A stretch of DNA of 64,000 bases from contig NC_083597.1 in NCBI RefSeq assembly GCF_020882245.1, positions 70,348,152-70,412,151 on the forward strand, given 5' to 3'. Within the stretch, counting starts at the first letter, position 1; each line of letters starts with the position of its first letter. Shown here in pieces: positions 1 through 11,368 of this stretch. The notes below the pieces were generated by a model. It had not been told where the DNA came from, searched no databases, and saw only the letters and a program-made list of their open reading frames with translations. Origin of the DNA: Rhopalosiphum padi (taxonomy: Eukaryota > Arthropoda > Insecta > Hemiptera > Aphididae). The position numbers and the translations under genes were made by a program.

Positions 1-539
1 TAGTTTATATAAAATCGGAACCCAGTATGCGGTCACCTATTCGTATACATATTCGTAAGTACGCAATTACTTTAGTTCGATTAGTTCCAACCTATAGCTG
101 CCTAATAGTAAGGCTGAGGTGATTTTAATAAAATTAAAACATTTATTTTCTATAATAACATTTTATGTTTATTGAAATATTTTTGTTAATAATTAGAAGT
201 CAATCCAAACAAAATAAGAAAAATTAATATTTTTTTTTATTTCATAAAATCCAAAATCAAGTACATAAATATCAAATTTTAACTGAGTAGCTTATTAGTT
301 GTAAGTAGATAGATATTTAAAGTTTAGACGACTGTTATAGTATAATACATACACTAAAATACCGATGACCGTCTAAACTTTAAATATGTATAACTATATT
401 TAAAACAGATACCTATTATAAATTTAAAATCATAATAATGATACGAGTAAATAGTTACTTTTTTTTTCAAAAATATAGTTTTTTCATAATTTCAAATAAT
501 GTAAGTTATGAACGACCAGTTATCCAGTTATTGGACCGT
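1..539. other. AT-rich intergenic DNA
   Basis: No coding exon was recognised. The only structure seen is the hairpin at 313-387, described separately. Confidence 0.5.
313..387. repeat. Perfect 18-bp inverted repeat (hairpin)
   Basis: The arm atatttaaagtttagacg at 313-330 is exactly reverse-complemented at 370-387, leaving a 39-nt spacer. An RNA copy would form a stem of about 75 nt in total, close to pre-miRNA size, but the spacer shows little further pairing. It could equally be a tiny MITE relic. The perfect arms are seen; any function is unknown. Confidence 0.6.
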
Positions 540-1060
540 ACCTTCGGCGGGTGAGATTGTAAACGGGTATATTGGAAATGGAAACTGTGTTTCGGCTTAT
601 ACAGCTTGATCGCACGCGTATCGTCCGTGCATTAGCGCTCTTCCGGCCATCCTATCGCCCAGTCATCGATGCCGTAATAACGTCAGGGATTTCAGAGGGC
701 GGACGGGAGCAATTTAAAGGAGAACCATGCTACTGTCCGCGTATAATATATTATGCGTATCTAGGTCCGGCCCCGGAGGACCCCGAACGAGTGTAGTGAT
801 GATCTCGAATGACCATCGGAGTCGACTAATAAAATCTGCTGACAATATTTTCCTCGTATATACCTATAGCTACCCGCAATTATTATCATTGCATAAGCAC
901 GGTGACGATCATTGATCGCTAGTATTTTAGTGCTAATGATTCGACAATACTCTGTGATGGTCACACGTGGAGTGTACACGAAAAATCGATGAAATAAAAA
1001 TAAAACGTAGGTGTACTCCTGCTGCTGCAGCAACCACGCCCGACTGGCCGGGTCTAATAT
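540..1060. promoter_or_regulatory. CpG-rich patch, possible promoter or unassigned 5' exon
   Basis: Base composition changes sharply from the AT-rich surroundings, with many CG dinucleotides (for example around 600-690 and 740-790). A 74-codon ORF at 572-796 (+) lies in it but resembles no family I know. In such genomes, patches like this often mark transcription starts. No transcript can be assigned from sequence alone. Confidence 0.25.
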
Positions 1061-2800
1061 AATATTACAAAGGTACCTAATATAATAATAATTTAACGAT
1101 ATTATTTTATTTTTTTCACGATAGCAGTACATGATTAATCGCTTTATGAAACTTCTATAATATAGTCCTTGTCGAAATATCGTGTTTTTTTTTTTTTTTT
1201 TGTTTTTTTTTTATCGTGTACAGATAACACCAGCAAGGACTTCTGGGTACATTAACTCGATAATATCTAATTTAGTTTAATGACATAATCGTAATTACAC
1301 GCCACACGGACCATTAAAAATTAGATGTATATATATATGTATTATTTTATTGTACGTTTAGTATTTCATTGTTATTCTAAAAGAAACACATTAATAATTG
1401 TTGTAATTTGTTTAATGTAGATGAGCCTTTTTTTTTTTTTGATTCTTAAACGTTTTATAAAATATATTATGGTTAGGAATAATTCAGTTTTAATTTTAAT
1501 AATAAAAATACATTTCATATTATTTAACACGAGGTTTGTTCGTCATAATATAAATTTTTAAATATTCTATTGAATTATTAAACGCAGCATAGTATGTAAT
1601 GTGTTTACGCAGATGATATATTCTACATACTATATACGTTCAGTGTTTCATATATCTAAAAACAGTTGTTTGTGAAGGGAATGAAAGGGAAATTATTTTT
1701 AAACTCAACCATAGTAAGCCACCTAATACAATATGTATGGTAATTAGTCCAAAACCACTGCGGCTATGTAGAGAGATTAGAAGGAATTACAAAGTAAAAA
1801 CGAAAAACAAGTTTCAAACAAAAGTCTAAGTCCTCTAAATATTGTTCGCGAAAGTAAACTAAAGTTTGGTCAGCATTATGAGATGAAATCTTTTTTATTT
1901 TCGCAAAAACAATTATACGCACTCGCTGACCTGTATCTATAACCAAGACAGGCCGAATAAAAATGTTGTATGACGTATATTATATAAATTCGAAAATAAA
2001 CTAATTATATATTATAATACCATATAGTTCGCGGCATACCTGCGTACATAATTTGTATAATGCAGTCGGCACGTGCAAAGTGCATACAAAGTTATGTGAT
2101 GTAATATTATGTAGTAGTACTTGCGGTCAAACGCGAACGATTATTCGTAATTTATGAGACGTAGTTAATCACGAAGACCGCAGTAATATGTGCAGTCGAT
2201 TTCCATTAGCAATGGCGTTTTGTCTCGTATTGCCTAGCAGGGGAGCATCAAAGATATTTGATGTGTATACAACAGGACCAATCCAAAATGTTCGTATGTT
2301 ATATAAATTATTTATTAATCGAACGTTCTTATGCAGTGTTGTTGTGTTGTCAGTTCTGTTTCATCCTTTAGCTATTGATCATAATATTATATCATATAAT
2401 ATCAAAGCTATAACTGTTATTTTGTTTGTAATCACGAATTACGAATTCACTGTATAGCATAGTAGAATATTATATTTTGCATTATTGTTGTACGTACGTC
2501 TTGCAACGTAAAACTAATATTATTAATTTGCATAACAACGAAATTTTCTGAAATAAAAAAACGCTGTGTAACTGCTGTCACATAACGTTATCTATTGAGC
2601 CCAATGTCTGTAATTATTACTTCGGGTGATATAACTATACGTAGGTTTCGGGATATTATTATAAGGCTCACGTAAAAATAGTATCACTGTATCCCGAATG
2701 AAACGAATTGATCTAACCGAAATGTCCTCGAGTCTTGTAAAACATAACATTAACGAAATAAAAAAAAAAATCGAGAGATTTCTATATAATAATAAGTATA
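1061..2800. other. AT-rich intergenic DNA
   Basis: Homopolymer T runs occur near 1185-1212 and 1430. Short ORFs occur only at the frequency expected by chance. No gene or element boundary was recognised. Confidence 0.5.
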
Positions 2801-3155
2801 CAAGGTGATTTATCAAACCCGATCATCTCCCTTTCATTCTATAATAATTCATTTATTCAAATTCTGTTTTTAAGAATATTAAAGTAGGTATACAGTTTAA
2901 AACCATATTATTTTTAAATTATTAGATTTTTATACCATTTAAGAAGTATCTTGTATTCTTATAGCAATTTAAACTTATTATTTTTACTATTTTCTACTAT
3001 AATTTGTTAATCTAATAACCATTTTAAACATTTCGTCGAATCTAAATCAATCCAGGAGTTCCTGAGTTACATAACTGCATGTTCTAAGGAAATATTAATA
3101 ATGGTTTTAATTAAAATATAAAATGAGGTTAAGCATTCTTGGTAAATCGCTCTGT
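2801..3155. mobile_element. Mariner-type MITE, about 355 bp
   Basis: The left end reads caaggtgatttatcaaa after TA. The right end, read on the other strand, is cagagcgatttaccaag, also next to TA. About 13 of 17 positions match, and the CA-rG-GTGATT-type terminus and TA target site fit the Tc1/mariner group. There is no internal coding capacity. The ends are diverged, so this is an old copy. Confidence 0.5.
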
Positions 3156-5635
3156 ATACACTCTTTAAGGCACAAAATGAGTTTAGTGTTTGCAGTATAA
3201 TATTTATAAAAAATTTAAAATTATATTATAAAATTGATATTATTTTACAATTCGTCGTTATCCAGAAATCGGACTAGACAATTTCGAATTTAACATTCGT
3301 GGACTCCTAATCGGAGAACATTTCTGGATCTATTCAAAATGATTTTCAAATATGTATTTAATTTTACTAATTAATAATTAAAATTAACTAGTTTTGAGGT
3401 AAAATATACGTAGAAAAGATAAATACGTCTGCCAGGTCATGGACAAATGTGCGACGTACGATGGAGGAAGTATTGCAGCACCGCGGAAAGTGTACGATAA
3501 ATATTATAAATTATAATGTTGTATTTGTATTGGAAAAAAAGTTTTATCTTAAATAAAAAAAAAAGTTACAATTGGCAAAACAATAAATACGAAATACAAA
3601 AAAGAATATTTACAACATTTACAATATTTTTTTATGTATATATAAACGACTATTATTCCGTCGTATTATATTATAAAAAAATAAAGTAAAAAAATCAATT
3701 TCTGTCGTCACAGAGCACTCGAAAAGAGGAGTGCGCTTACTTCACTCATCATCAATGGGTAATCCGACAATACGTTCTGAAAAGATGTATAATTTTTGCT
3801 AGTCGAAAATCAATATTTGGTTGAAAACAATTCATATTATTTTCGTTCAGACTCAGTCACCCAGAAAGCTATAGGTATTTATAATAATAATGATCTTCAT
3901 TATACGTATCATAGTATTACGATAGCCATCAGACGCAACGTGTAATAGACATTCAAAACAGTCGTATCGTACACTAAAGACGGAACGGCGGCAACGAACA
4001 ACTTTGAAACATTTGCATATAAATATATTATATATTTTACCAACAACGAGCTTTCGGTAAGGACTAAGGACTCGAACAAAGATTCAGTCGATGCCGCTGT
4101 TATTTCAACTACCGTATTGTATAATAATAATAATAATCGCATAGTCCTGTTATACTTATTATTATAATGCACATATAGCTATGCGTGTGTACGATCTGTA
4201 CCTTTGATCACATACATAAACCGTTGTTTACAATGCACACAGCATAATATTTTTTAAGTCGCATTCCGTATATTATTTCGATATGTCCAATGACTAGGTG
4301 AGTAACCGTTTAATATAAAAGACACACAATATAATAAAAATAGTCTCTAACAAGCGAACCTCCGAAATCGGCCGACGTTAAATTTCATGGTTTTTATTAT
4401 TGTTGTTTTTATAACAGGTCATTGTAGTTGTTGACCCGACGCTATAAAGACGAAACTATGTCTTGTTATTATACTTCCTGCTCAAAAACTGCGCGAGTAC
4501 GACATAGGTACTATCAAACGTCATATTATTTCCCCATTTTGTTCATATTTAAAAGTATTCTGATCAAAGATTACGTTAACGATTGATGATGAAAGCATGA
4601 AATCTATACATTTAAAACACCGGGAAAATACATTTTACATGTTTTGAATGTATTTTATTTTGTTTATACTTTGAAAATAAAAATGTTTTAATGGAATGTT
4701 CTAGATTTAAAGTCAACTACTACTCAAATTAACTTTGCAGTAAATTTAACTTTTCACACTCTCTTAGGCTCCCTTACTTTAATTTGAGTTAATTTAAAAA
4801 TTTATTATATAAATTATAAATTTATAAATAATAATGCGCATAATATGAATATTTTTCATTTTTAAATATTTTAATTTCCAGTTTTTACGTATAATATACG
4901 AGTGAAGTTAAAATACTACAATGAAAACTCTTCCGAACATAATATAAATTATAATAAATTAAATTAAATAGTGAAAATGAAAGTAGAAATAAAGTTTTTT
5001 TAAAAGATGCATAAAGTTAAAAGTAAAAAGTACAGTTAATCTGTGTCAAAAAAACCTCTATTAAAAATGATTTGCTAAAAAGATTCAAAATGGTCTTACA
5101 TAAAACTGATTTCAATATTATACATTAATTTATGCTATTTGAGTTTTATTGTTCGAAAATATTTTCTAATTATCTTGCTTAAGATAAATTATGTGTCACA
5201 ACGATAAGTTTTAAAGTATAGTAATTGTGAATTGTGATGATAAACGACAATAAATTTAATTTACGAATAGTGTGTAAACACATTATTATGTGATTTAAAA
5301 TTAATGAATGTTTTAGCTGTAATAACAAAATTACACGTACAAAATAATTAAAACTAAATATAACAATGGGGTATACACTGATTATAATATGCTCACATAT
5401 TAAAGGCCAAAAAGTTGTACATATGACGTATGCGTAAAATGCTTAGTTAACATGTTCCTGTTAGACAGTAGTATATTATCTATTGTATATATTTTCGACC
5501 GGAGAGTACCATTTCCCTCGAGAAAAGTATTTCCGCCGAATTTCGTTTATGAAAAATATCAAGAAGACGAAATATTTTTAAAATTACCTTTTCACAAGGG
5601 CCCCTATTAAATAAATACAACCCAATTTATATATA
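3156..5635. other. AT-rich intergenic DNA
   Basis: I see no coding exon, RNA gene or complete element here. The segment 3909-4172 is open on the minus strand for 87 codons but has no recognisable domain and low-complexity composition. Confidence 0.5.
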
Positions 5636-6547
5636 CAGGGTGATTTTTTTATCGTGAACCAGTAAATATCTCGGTAAATATTAGGAATTTTAAAATAATT
5701 TTTTTTTTAAACTTTCTAGGTTTTACTATTTTACACTGTGTTACAAGTTTGATAATTTTAACTTCTTCCCTTATTTGATAAAAAACTATCAACTTTCGAT
5801 TTTCAAATGGCAATACATATTTTCGATAACGAAAATTTATAAACATACTGAAAAAAATAATTTTAACGTTTATAGAATTTAATTTCAGTAATCCGTTCGC
5901 GACTTATTACCGTTTAAATATTCGTTCAATTTACTGCTACCGGGTAGTTTATCAGACCCAACAGTAAAGACCAGAAGTAAAAACGAAATGATATCTTAAT
6001 TTAACAATACCCATAACGATCATAATTGATAATAAATCTTAGGTAGCAAGATAGATAAACAATACTGTTAGAAAAAAAAAATGTCCTATCAACACTCCCA
6101 CCAGAAAACCGTGGTGTCAGTGAGCGACTAGCCTGCCGCATCGAGGTTGAATCAGTTATAAAGTATAAAAATAACATATTACAATTTACTATCGTGGTTA
6201 CATAATACATCACTGGTTACTGATTCTTGGTATAGGACTTATCACGTATTATTTTAACAAAAAAATGATAATAAATGGCGGTTAACTGTTTCTGAAAACA
6301 TGTGTTTGTAGGTTAACTGTTAATGTTAATTTTCCATTATCAAATATCGAATATTAATTATTAATTAATTAATATTCTTTGAACGTTTAACCACAGAATA
6401 CGTTTTAAGTAAATACAATGTAAATGTGTATTATTTTAAATATAAATTTAAGGTTTAAACCAATTATTTCAATGCATATGTATTTTGTGATAGTGTTTTA
6501 ATGTTGTATTTTGGTTAAACAATTTGAATTTAATTAAAAGTATACTT
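5636..6547 (+). repeat. Outer left arm of the composite element
   Basis: It pairs with 10488-11368 on the opposite strand. It carries 31 bp absent from the right arm, bounded by two copies of ggttaactgtt at 6280-6290 and 6311-6321. Confidence 0.85.
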
Positions 6548-7397
6548 CAATCCAATCAGCATGTGTATGACAATTAGTTTTCATACTTTTCCTACAACTT
6601 TTTATAATTTATTGGTAAGTTCAATCTAAAATTAATAAATTAGAATTTTTTTTTTTATTAAATGATTTATGCATAATATTATTGGCAAATAATAACCATG
6701 GTTCTAATATCTTAATTTTATTTCAGTGGCAATTCGTAGAATTGGTGTAATTAATCAAAAATAACAGTGAAATATATGACTAGCTCAATTTGACCAGCAA
6801 TTAATGCAAATTCATATTGCTTTCTACTGGTACCTATCTGATGACTATAAATTAATAAATAAAATAAAATTGGAATAAAAGAATAAAATATACATATATC
6901 TATATTATATTTTAATCTTTTAACAAACTAAACAATCTATTATGTAAGTATGAATTTTTTTATAAAATAAATAATTTGATGTTAATTATAATTTTTGTTC
7001 ATTTTTTAGGAAATTTATTTTATTTTATTTCAAATTCCAATTGCATTTAATAGTACTAACTTTTAATTCAAATATCTATAACAATATTGGATGAACAAAT
7101 ACAAATTGCTGTTTTGGTTAGCCACAGCATAATACAGTGAAACTTCTAATTAACGGTCACCAAAGGGACCATAAATAATGACCGCTATTTAGAGGTAGCT
7201 GTCCTATAGAGGTGACCATTAACGGAAGTTTTACTGCACATCTCACCTGATAACTTAATAAGTATGTATACAATTTTTTTTGTATAGAATCAATTCTATA
7301 AATAATTTAATGTTTTTTTTTTTTTAGTTGCATTCTGATAAAAAAAATAACAGTGCAGCATCAAGACCAACTACTTCTAAATTTGTAAAAATTGTTG
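6548..7397. other. Unpaired 850-bp segment in the left arm
   Basis: This stretch has no counterpart in the right arm, where only about ten bases separate the matching flanks (10479-10487). It is either an insertion on the left or a deletion on the right. No clean target duplication is visible. It includes the pogo-like MITE at 7135-7236 and an exon-like tail at 7328-7417. Confidence 0.6.
7135..7236. mobile_element. 102-bp pogo/Tigger-like MITE
   Basis: The start CAGTGAAACTTCT and the inverted end CAGTAAAACTTCC continue into TTAACGGTCACC / TTAATGGTCACC, giving inverted repeats of about 26 bp. TA precedes the left end. CAGT-rAAACyTC termini are typical of pogo/Tigger elements. It has no coding capacity. 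Confidence 0.65.
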
Positions 7398-7417
7398 ATG
7401 ATCACATTAATAGTTAA
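7328..7417 (+). pseudogene. Exon-like tail inside the element, unknown product
   Basis: A long T tract ending in TTTTTTAG at 7327 is followed by 29 open codons and TAA. The residues include SRPTTSKFVKIVDDHINS. It looks like a terminal coding exon of either an element gene or a captured host gene. It may be chance: no domain is recognised and the stretch is short. It runs across the junction between the unpaired segment and the inner arm. Confidence 0.25.
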
Positions 7418-7467
7418 TTGTATGTTTAAATAATTAGGTTAAGTTATTGGTACATAACATAAGTAGG

Positions 7468-7945
7468 TTGGCGCTTTCCATTACCGCACAAACATGACCC
7501 AATACCGCACAAAGTGTATAACCCAACACCGCACACAAAAATAGTACGATACCGCACAAATTTATAAAAAGGTATAGCCTAATTCCGCATACAACAAATG
7601 GTACGATACCACATAAATTTATTAAATATAAAAATTTTACATAGAATTAAATAGTTAAAAATAATTTTTAGTCATAATTTTTAGTAGTATTAGTAATAAT
7701 AGTAACACAAATGTAATAATTTAAACATAAATGTTATTGTAGATAACTATATTGGTTTAAAATGTAAACCAATTTGTACACTGTGAATACAATCTTTTAC
7801 AGATAAAGTTTAATAATGTCGTTATAGATAATTGTCGATAAGTGACGATAATCGTCCAAAATATAAATGTGCGGCAATGGGATATCCAGTATTTTAAAAT
7901 CTGTGTGCAGTTTTGTCCCATGCATATTTATAACGGGCGATGCCC
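7468..7945. mobile_element. Nested 478-bp insertion with 7-bp target duplication
   Basis: The insertion is flanked by AAGTAGG at 7461-7467 and 7946-7952. The uninterrupted right arm has a single copy, so the insertion is proven by comparison within the window. The left part carries about six imperfect copies of taccgcacaaa with starts near 7482, 7503, 7527, 7550, 7583 and 7607. A subterminal inverted match links ccattaccgcaca (7478-7490) with tgtgcggcaatgg (7868-7880). Its ends show no clear terminal inverted repeat, so the superfamily is unknown. It has no ORF. Confidence 0.75.
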
Positions 7946-8373
7946 AAGTAGGGCTATGGAGTTTTTATTAACCTAAATTGGCAAATTAAAATTTTTTTTT
8001 ATATCTGAGTGCCATTTTTATGCAATATATTAAAAGATTTTTATATCATAAAATATTAATTAAAAATTAACATCATTTCAAAAATAAGTGTAAAAATCAA
8101 TAATTTTTTAAAACATCCATAGCCCTAAAAATATGTTGTACTCTATGTATAGAGTAGATAATGTAAAGTATGTTCAATGTTCATTTAATTTGTATTAATT
8201 TATCTAGGGTAGTGGACATGTTAAGTGTTAATATTTTTTATTAGGTATGACCTTACCCAAATCCTGCAAAAATTTGCACTACGGAAATTTGTTCATGTTC
8301 TAGTAAAATTATTAATAACTAATGTGTTTATTGCCTTTGATAATTTAGTATTGAATTAATGTCCATTATTTGG

Positions 8374-9043
8374 TCTATTCACATACAAGATAGTTTTAAT
8401 ATAAAATGCAAATCATACATTATACGAAAAATATATACTAGTATAACTTATAATTATAAATGGAAAATCGGGTAGGCACGATGTACAACGAGCTCTAGGC
8501 CTATAACCTTGTATCAGATTAACAATACAGGACTCATTTTCTCGATGCACAAACCATTGTAATATCAGTCTGATGTAGGTTATTTGTCATGTCACTTAAT
8601 TTGTGTAATCAAAATAATTTACCTATTCTATTTTTTTTTTAGTATACATAGATTGATTTGTAATTATTTTTATGTTTAATGAAAAGAAAACCTTTAATGG
8701 AAGGGGCATTGTAAAAATGTATAATTAAAAAAAAAGAAGAAATGTGTGAATAGACCTTTAACTACTTTAGTCTTAGCTCTATACCCTGAATCCAAGTACA
8801 TATGGCAACCATATACATTTATATCTGCACATTTATGAATTATTTTTCTAAATACATAGAAATTGTTGATTTACTTTGTTTTAAAATGAAAAAATGTTAT
8901 CTGTTTAATATAATCATTTACTATAGTAATTAAGATACACCATATTGTTTTTTAAAAAATATTTATTTTGTAATTTACTAATTATAACTCATCAATCTAA
9001 TATAGAAATATAAATTATATTAAATAAATACATATGTATTTGT
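8374..9043. other. 5' part of the element core, no ORF
   Basis: This is unpaired core of the composite element. A slightly GC-richer stretch lies at 8460-8560. The transposase N-terminus expected upstream of the remnant was not found here. Confidence 0.5.
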
Positions 9044-9430
9044 ATGTATTTGGAGGACATATCTTTATCAAGACGCAAAACTTTAGTTTGGCAGCAGGAC
9101 GGTGCTCCAGCTCATAATAAAAATATTGTCATAGAGTATTTAAATTGCACTTTTGGTACAAATTGGATGGGAACGTACAGTCCAAAAATATGTTGGCCAC
9201 CTCGTAGTCCCGATCTGACTTCGCCATATTATTTTCTTTGGGGTTATCTTCAAAGTGTAGTTTACAAAGAAATGCCTGCTAATGTAAATGATCTTAAACA
9301 AAAAATTAAAGATGCTTGTTCTAATATCTCAAATTATGTTTTAGTGAAAACTACTACAAATGAATTACTTAAACGACTGGCAATTTGTTTGGAAGTAGAT
9401 GGTCATCAGTTTGAACATCTATTAAAATAA
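9044..9430 (+). pseudogene. Truncated mariner-like (DD37D) transposase, C-terminal part
   Basis: The 128 codons give a C-terminal DDE catalytic segment of the IS630/Tc1/mariner superfamily. WQQDGAPAH supplies the second catalytic Asp (residue 19) and PPRSPDLTSPYYFLWG the third (residue 57). With 37 residues between them the spacing is DD37D rather than the DD34D of classical mariner. The stretch from LWGYLQSVVYKEMP to the end resembles transposases abundant in hemipterans. The helix-turn-helix domain, the first Asp and a credible start are missing, so the protein cannot be active. It sits in the middle of the long inverted repeat, which makes it the probable former transposase of this element or a close relative. 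Confidence 0.8.
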
Positions 9431-9987
9431 ATTATTAATAAACTTTAATTGACTACTTACAAGTATTGTGTATGTGTTTGTTTGTTTTAATTAAATTTTG
9501 AACTTAACTAATCCTTACTTTCCTTACCAATATTGGAAGCTTTTATAAATTATAAGGTATATTCACTATATTCTAAGATGTATGTATTTCAACCATGGTT
9601 ACATAGTTCTGTGATAATATTAACTTCATACTTCCTAGGTTTAATTTTGAAACATGAACTAAGATATAATATTGTTCCATGGTATACAAATTAATTTAGT
9701 TAATATTGTTAGTGGTATCCCTGGTATTGGTATTATAGTACTTTTCTATGCTATAGTAGTACAAAACATTATAATATGTAAGTATGTTACTTATTTTCTT
9801 TGTTTCATATAATAAAACAACTTTATAAATGTTCACTCTTTTTAAATTTTTCATTAACTTTTTTACATTTATTAATTAGTATTTAGTTTTTTAGTAGCCA
9901 CTAAACAGTAGGATTAATATGTTCAAGATGTTGAAATAAGTCATAAATAATTGATAGGTAGTTTTTATTCAAGTTTATTGAACTTAT
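9431..9987. other. 3' part of the element core
   Basis: AT-rich unpaired core between the transposase stop and the inner right arm. Nothing else was recognised. Confidence 0.5.
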
Positions 9988-9988
9988 A

Positions 9989-11368
9989 CCAAATAATGGA
10001 CATTAATTCAATACTAAATTATCAAAGGCAATAAACACATTAGTTATTAATAATTTTACTAGAACATGAACAAATTTCCGTAGTGCAAATTTTTGCAGGA
10101 TTTGGGTAAGGTCATACCTAATAAAAAATATTAACACTTAACATGTCCACTACCCTAGATAAATTAATACAAATTAAATGAACATTGAACATACTTTACA
10201 TTATCTACTCTATACATAGAGTATAACATATTTTTAGGGCTATGAATGTTTTAAAAAATATTGATTTTTACACTTATTTTTGAAATGATGTTAAATTTTA
10301 ATTAATATTTTAAGATATAAAAATCTTTTAATATATTGCATGAAAATGACACTCAGATGTAAAAAAAAAATTTTAATTTGCCAATTTAGGTTAATAAAAA
10401 CTCCATAGCCCTACTTATGTTATATACCAATAACTTGACCTAATTATTTAAATATACAATTAACTATTAATGTGATCATATCATATCAAGTATACTTTTA
10501 ATTAAATTCAAATTGTTTAACCAAAATACAACATTAAAACACTATCACAAAATACATATGCATTGAAATAATTGGTTTAAACCTTAAATTTATATTTAAA
10601 ATAATACACATTTACATTGTATTTACTTAAAACGTATTCTGTGGTTAAACGTTCAAAGAATATTAATTAATTAATAATTAATATTCGATATTTGATAATG
10701 GAAAATTAACATTAACAGTTAACCGCCATTTATTATCATTTTTTTGTTAAAATAATACGTGATAAGTCCTATACCAAGAATCAGTAACCAGTGATGTATT
10801 ATGTAACCACGATAGTAAATTGTAATATGTTATTTTTATACTTTATAACTGATTCAACCTCGATGCGGCAGGCTAGTCGCTCACTGACACCACGGTTTTC
10901 TGGTGGGAGTGTTGATAGGACATTTTTTTTTTCTAACAGTATTGTTTATCTATCTTGCTACCTAAGATTTATTATCGTTTATGATCGTTATGGGTATTGT
11001 TAAATTAAGATATCATTTCGTTTTTACTTCTGGTCTTTACTGTTGGGTTTGATAAACTACCCGGTAGCAGTAAATTGAACGAATATTTAAACGGTAATAA
11101 GTCGCGAACGGATTACTGAAATTAAATTCTATAAACGTTAAAATTATTTTTTTCAGTATGTTTATAAATTTTCGTTATCGAAAATATGTATTGCCATTTG
11201 AAAATCGAAAGTTGATAGTTTTTTATCAAATAAGGGAAGAAGTTAAAATTATCAAACTTGTAACACAGTGTAAAATAGTAAAACCTAGAAAGTTTAAAAA
11301 AAAAATTATTTTAAAATTCCTAATATTTACCGAGATATTTACTGGTTCACGATAAAAAAATCACCCTG
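9989..11368 (-). repeat. Right arm of the composite element
   Basis: It is continuous across both paired blocks and so shows the uninterrupted arm, about 1.38 kb. It is nearly identical to the left arm apart from the two left-side interruptions and the 31-bp difference. Confidence 0.85.

Larger units (their letters stand above)
5636..11368. mobile_element. 5.7-kb composite long-inverted-repeat element with mariner-like ends
   Basis: Both ends start with CAGGGTGATTTTTTTATCG inside TA-rich flanks. Left arm 5636-6547 pairs with right arm 10488-11368. A second paired block, 7398-7467 plus 7953-8373, matches 9989-10478. The arms are almost identical (two mismatches in the roughly 55-nt stretch compared at 6001). 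For the outer 578 bp or more, left and right coordinates sum to 17004, so no indel occurs there. The unpaired centre 8374-9987 holds a transposase remnant. The uninterrupted design is therefore terminal inverted repeats of about 1.4 kb around a 1.6-kb core. Ends and target site suggest a Tc1/mariner relative, although arms this long are unusual for that group. The near identity implies recent formation or gene conversion between arms. Confidence 0.8.

Noticed and set aside
2188..2457. 89-codon + strand ORF with a hydrophobic stretch
   Set aside because: No splice, promoter or family evidence; composition is as expected for AT-rich DNA.
5649..6213. Mirror-image ORFs of 65 and 70 codons in both element arms (5649-5846 and 6001-6213 minus; 11158-11355 and 10791-11003 plus)
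   Set aside because: They are duplicated only because the arms are inverted copies. They have no domain, biased AT-rich composition and no element-gene context.
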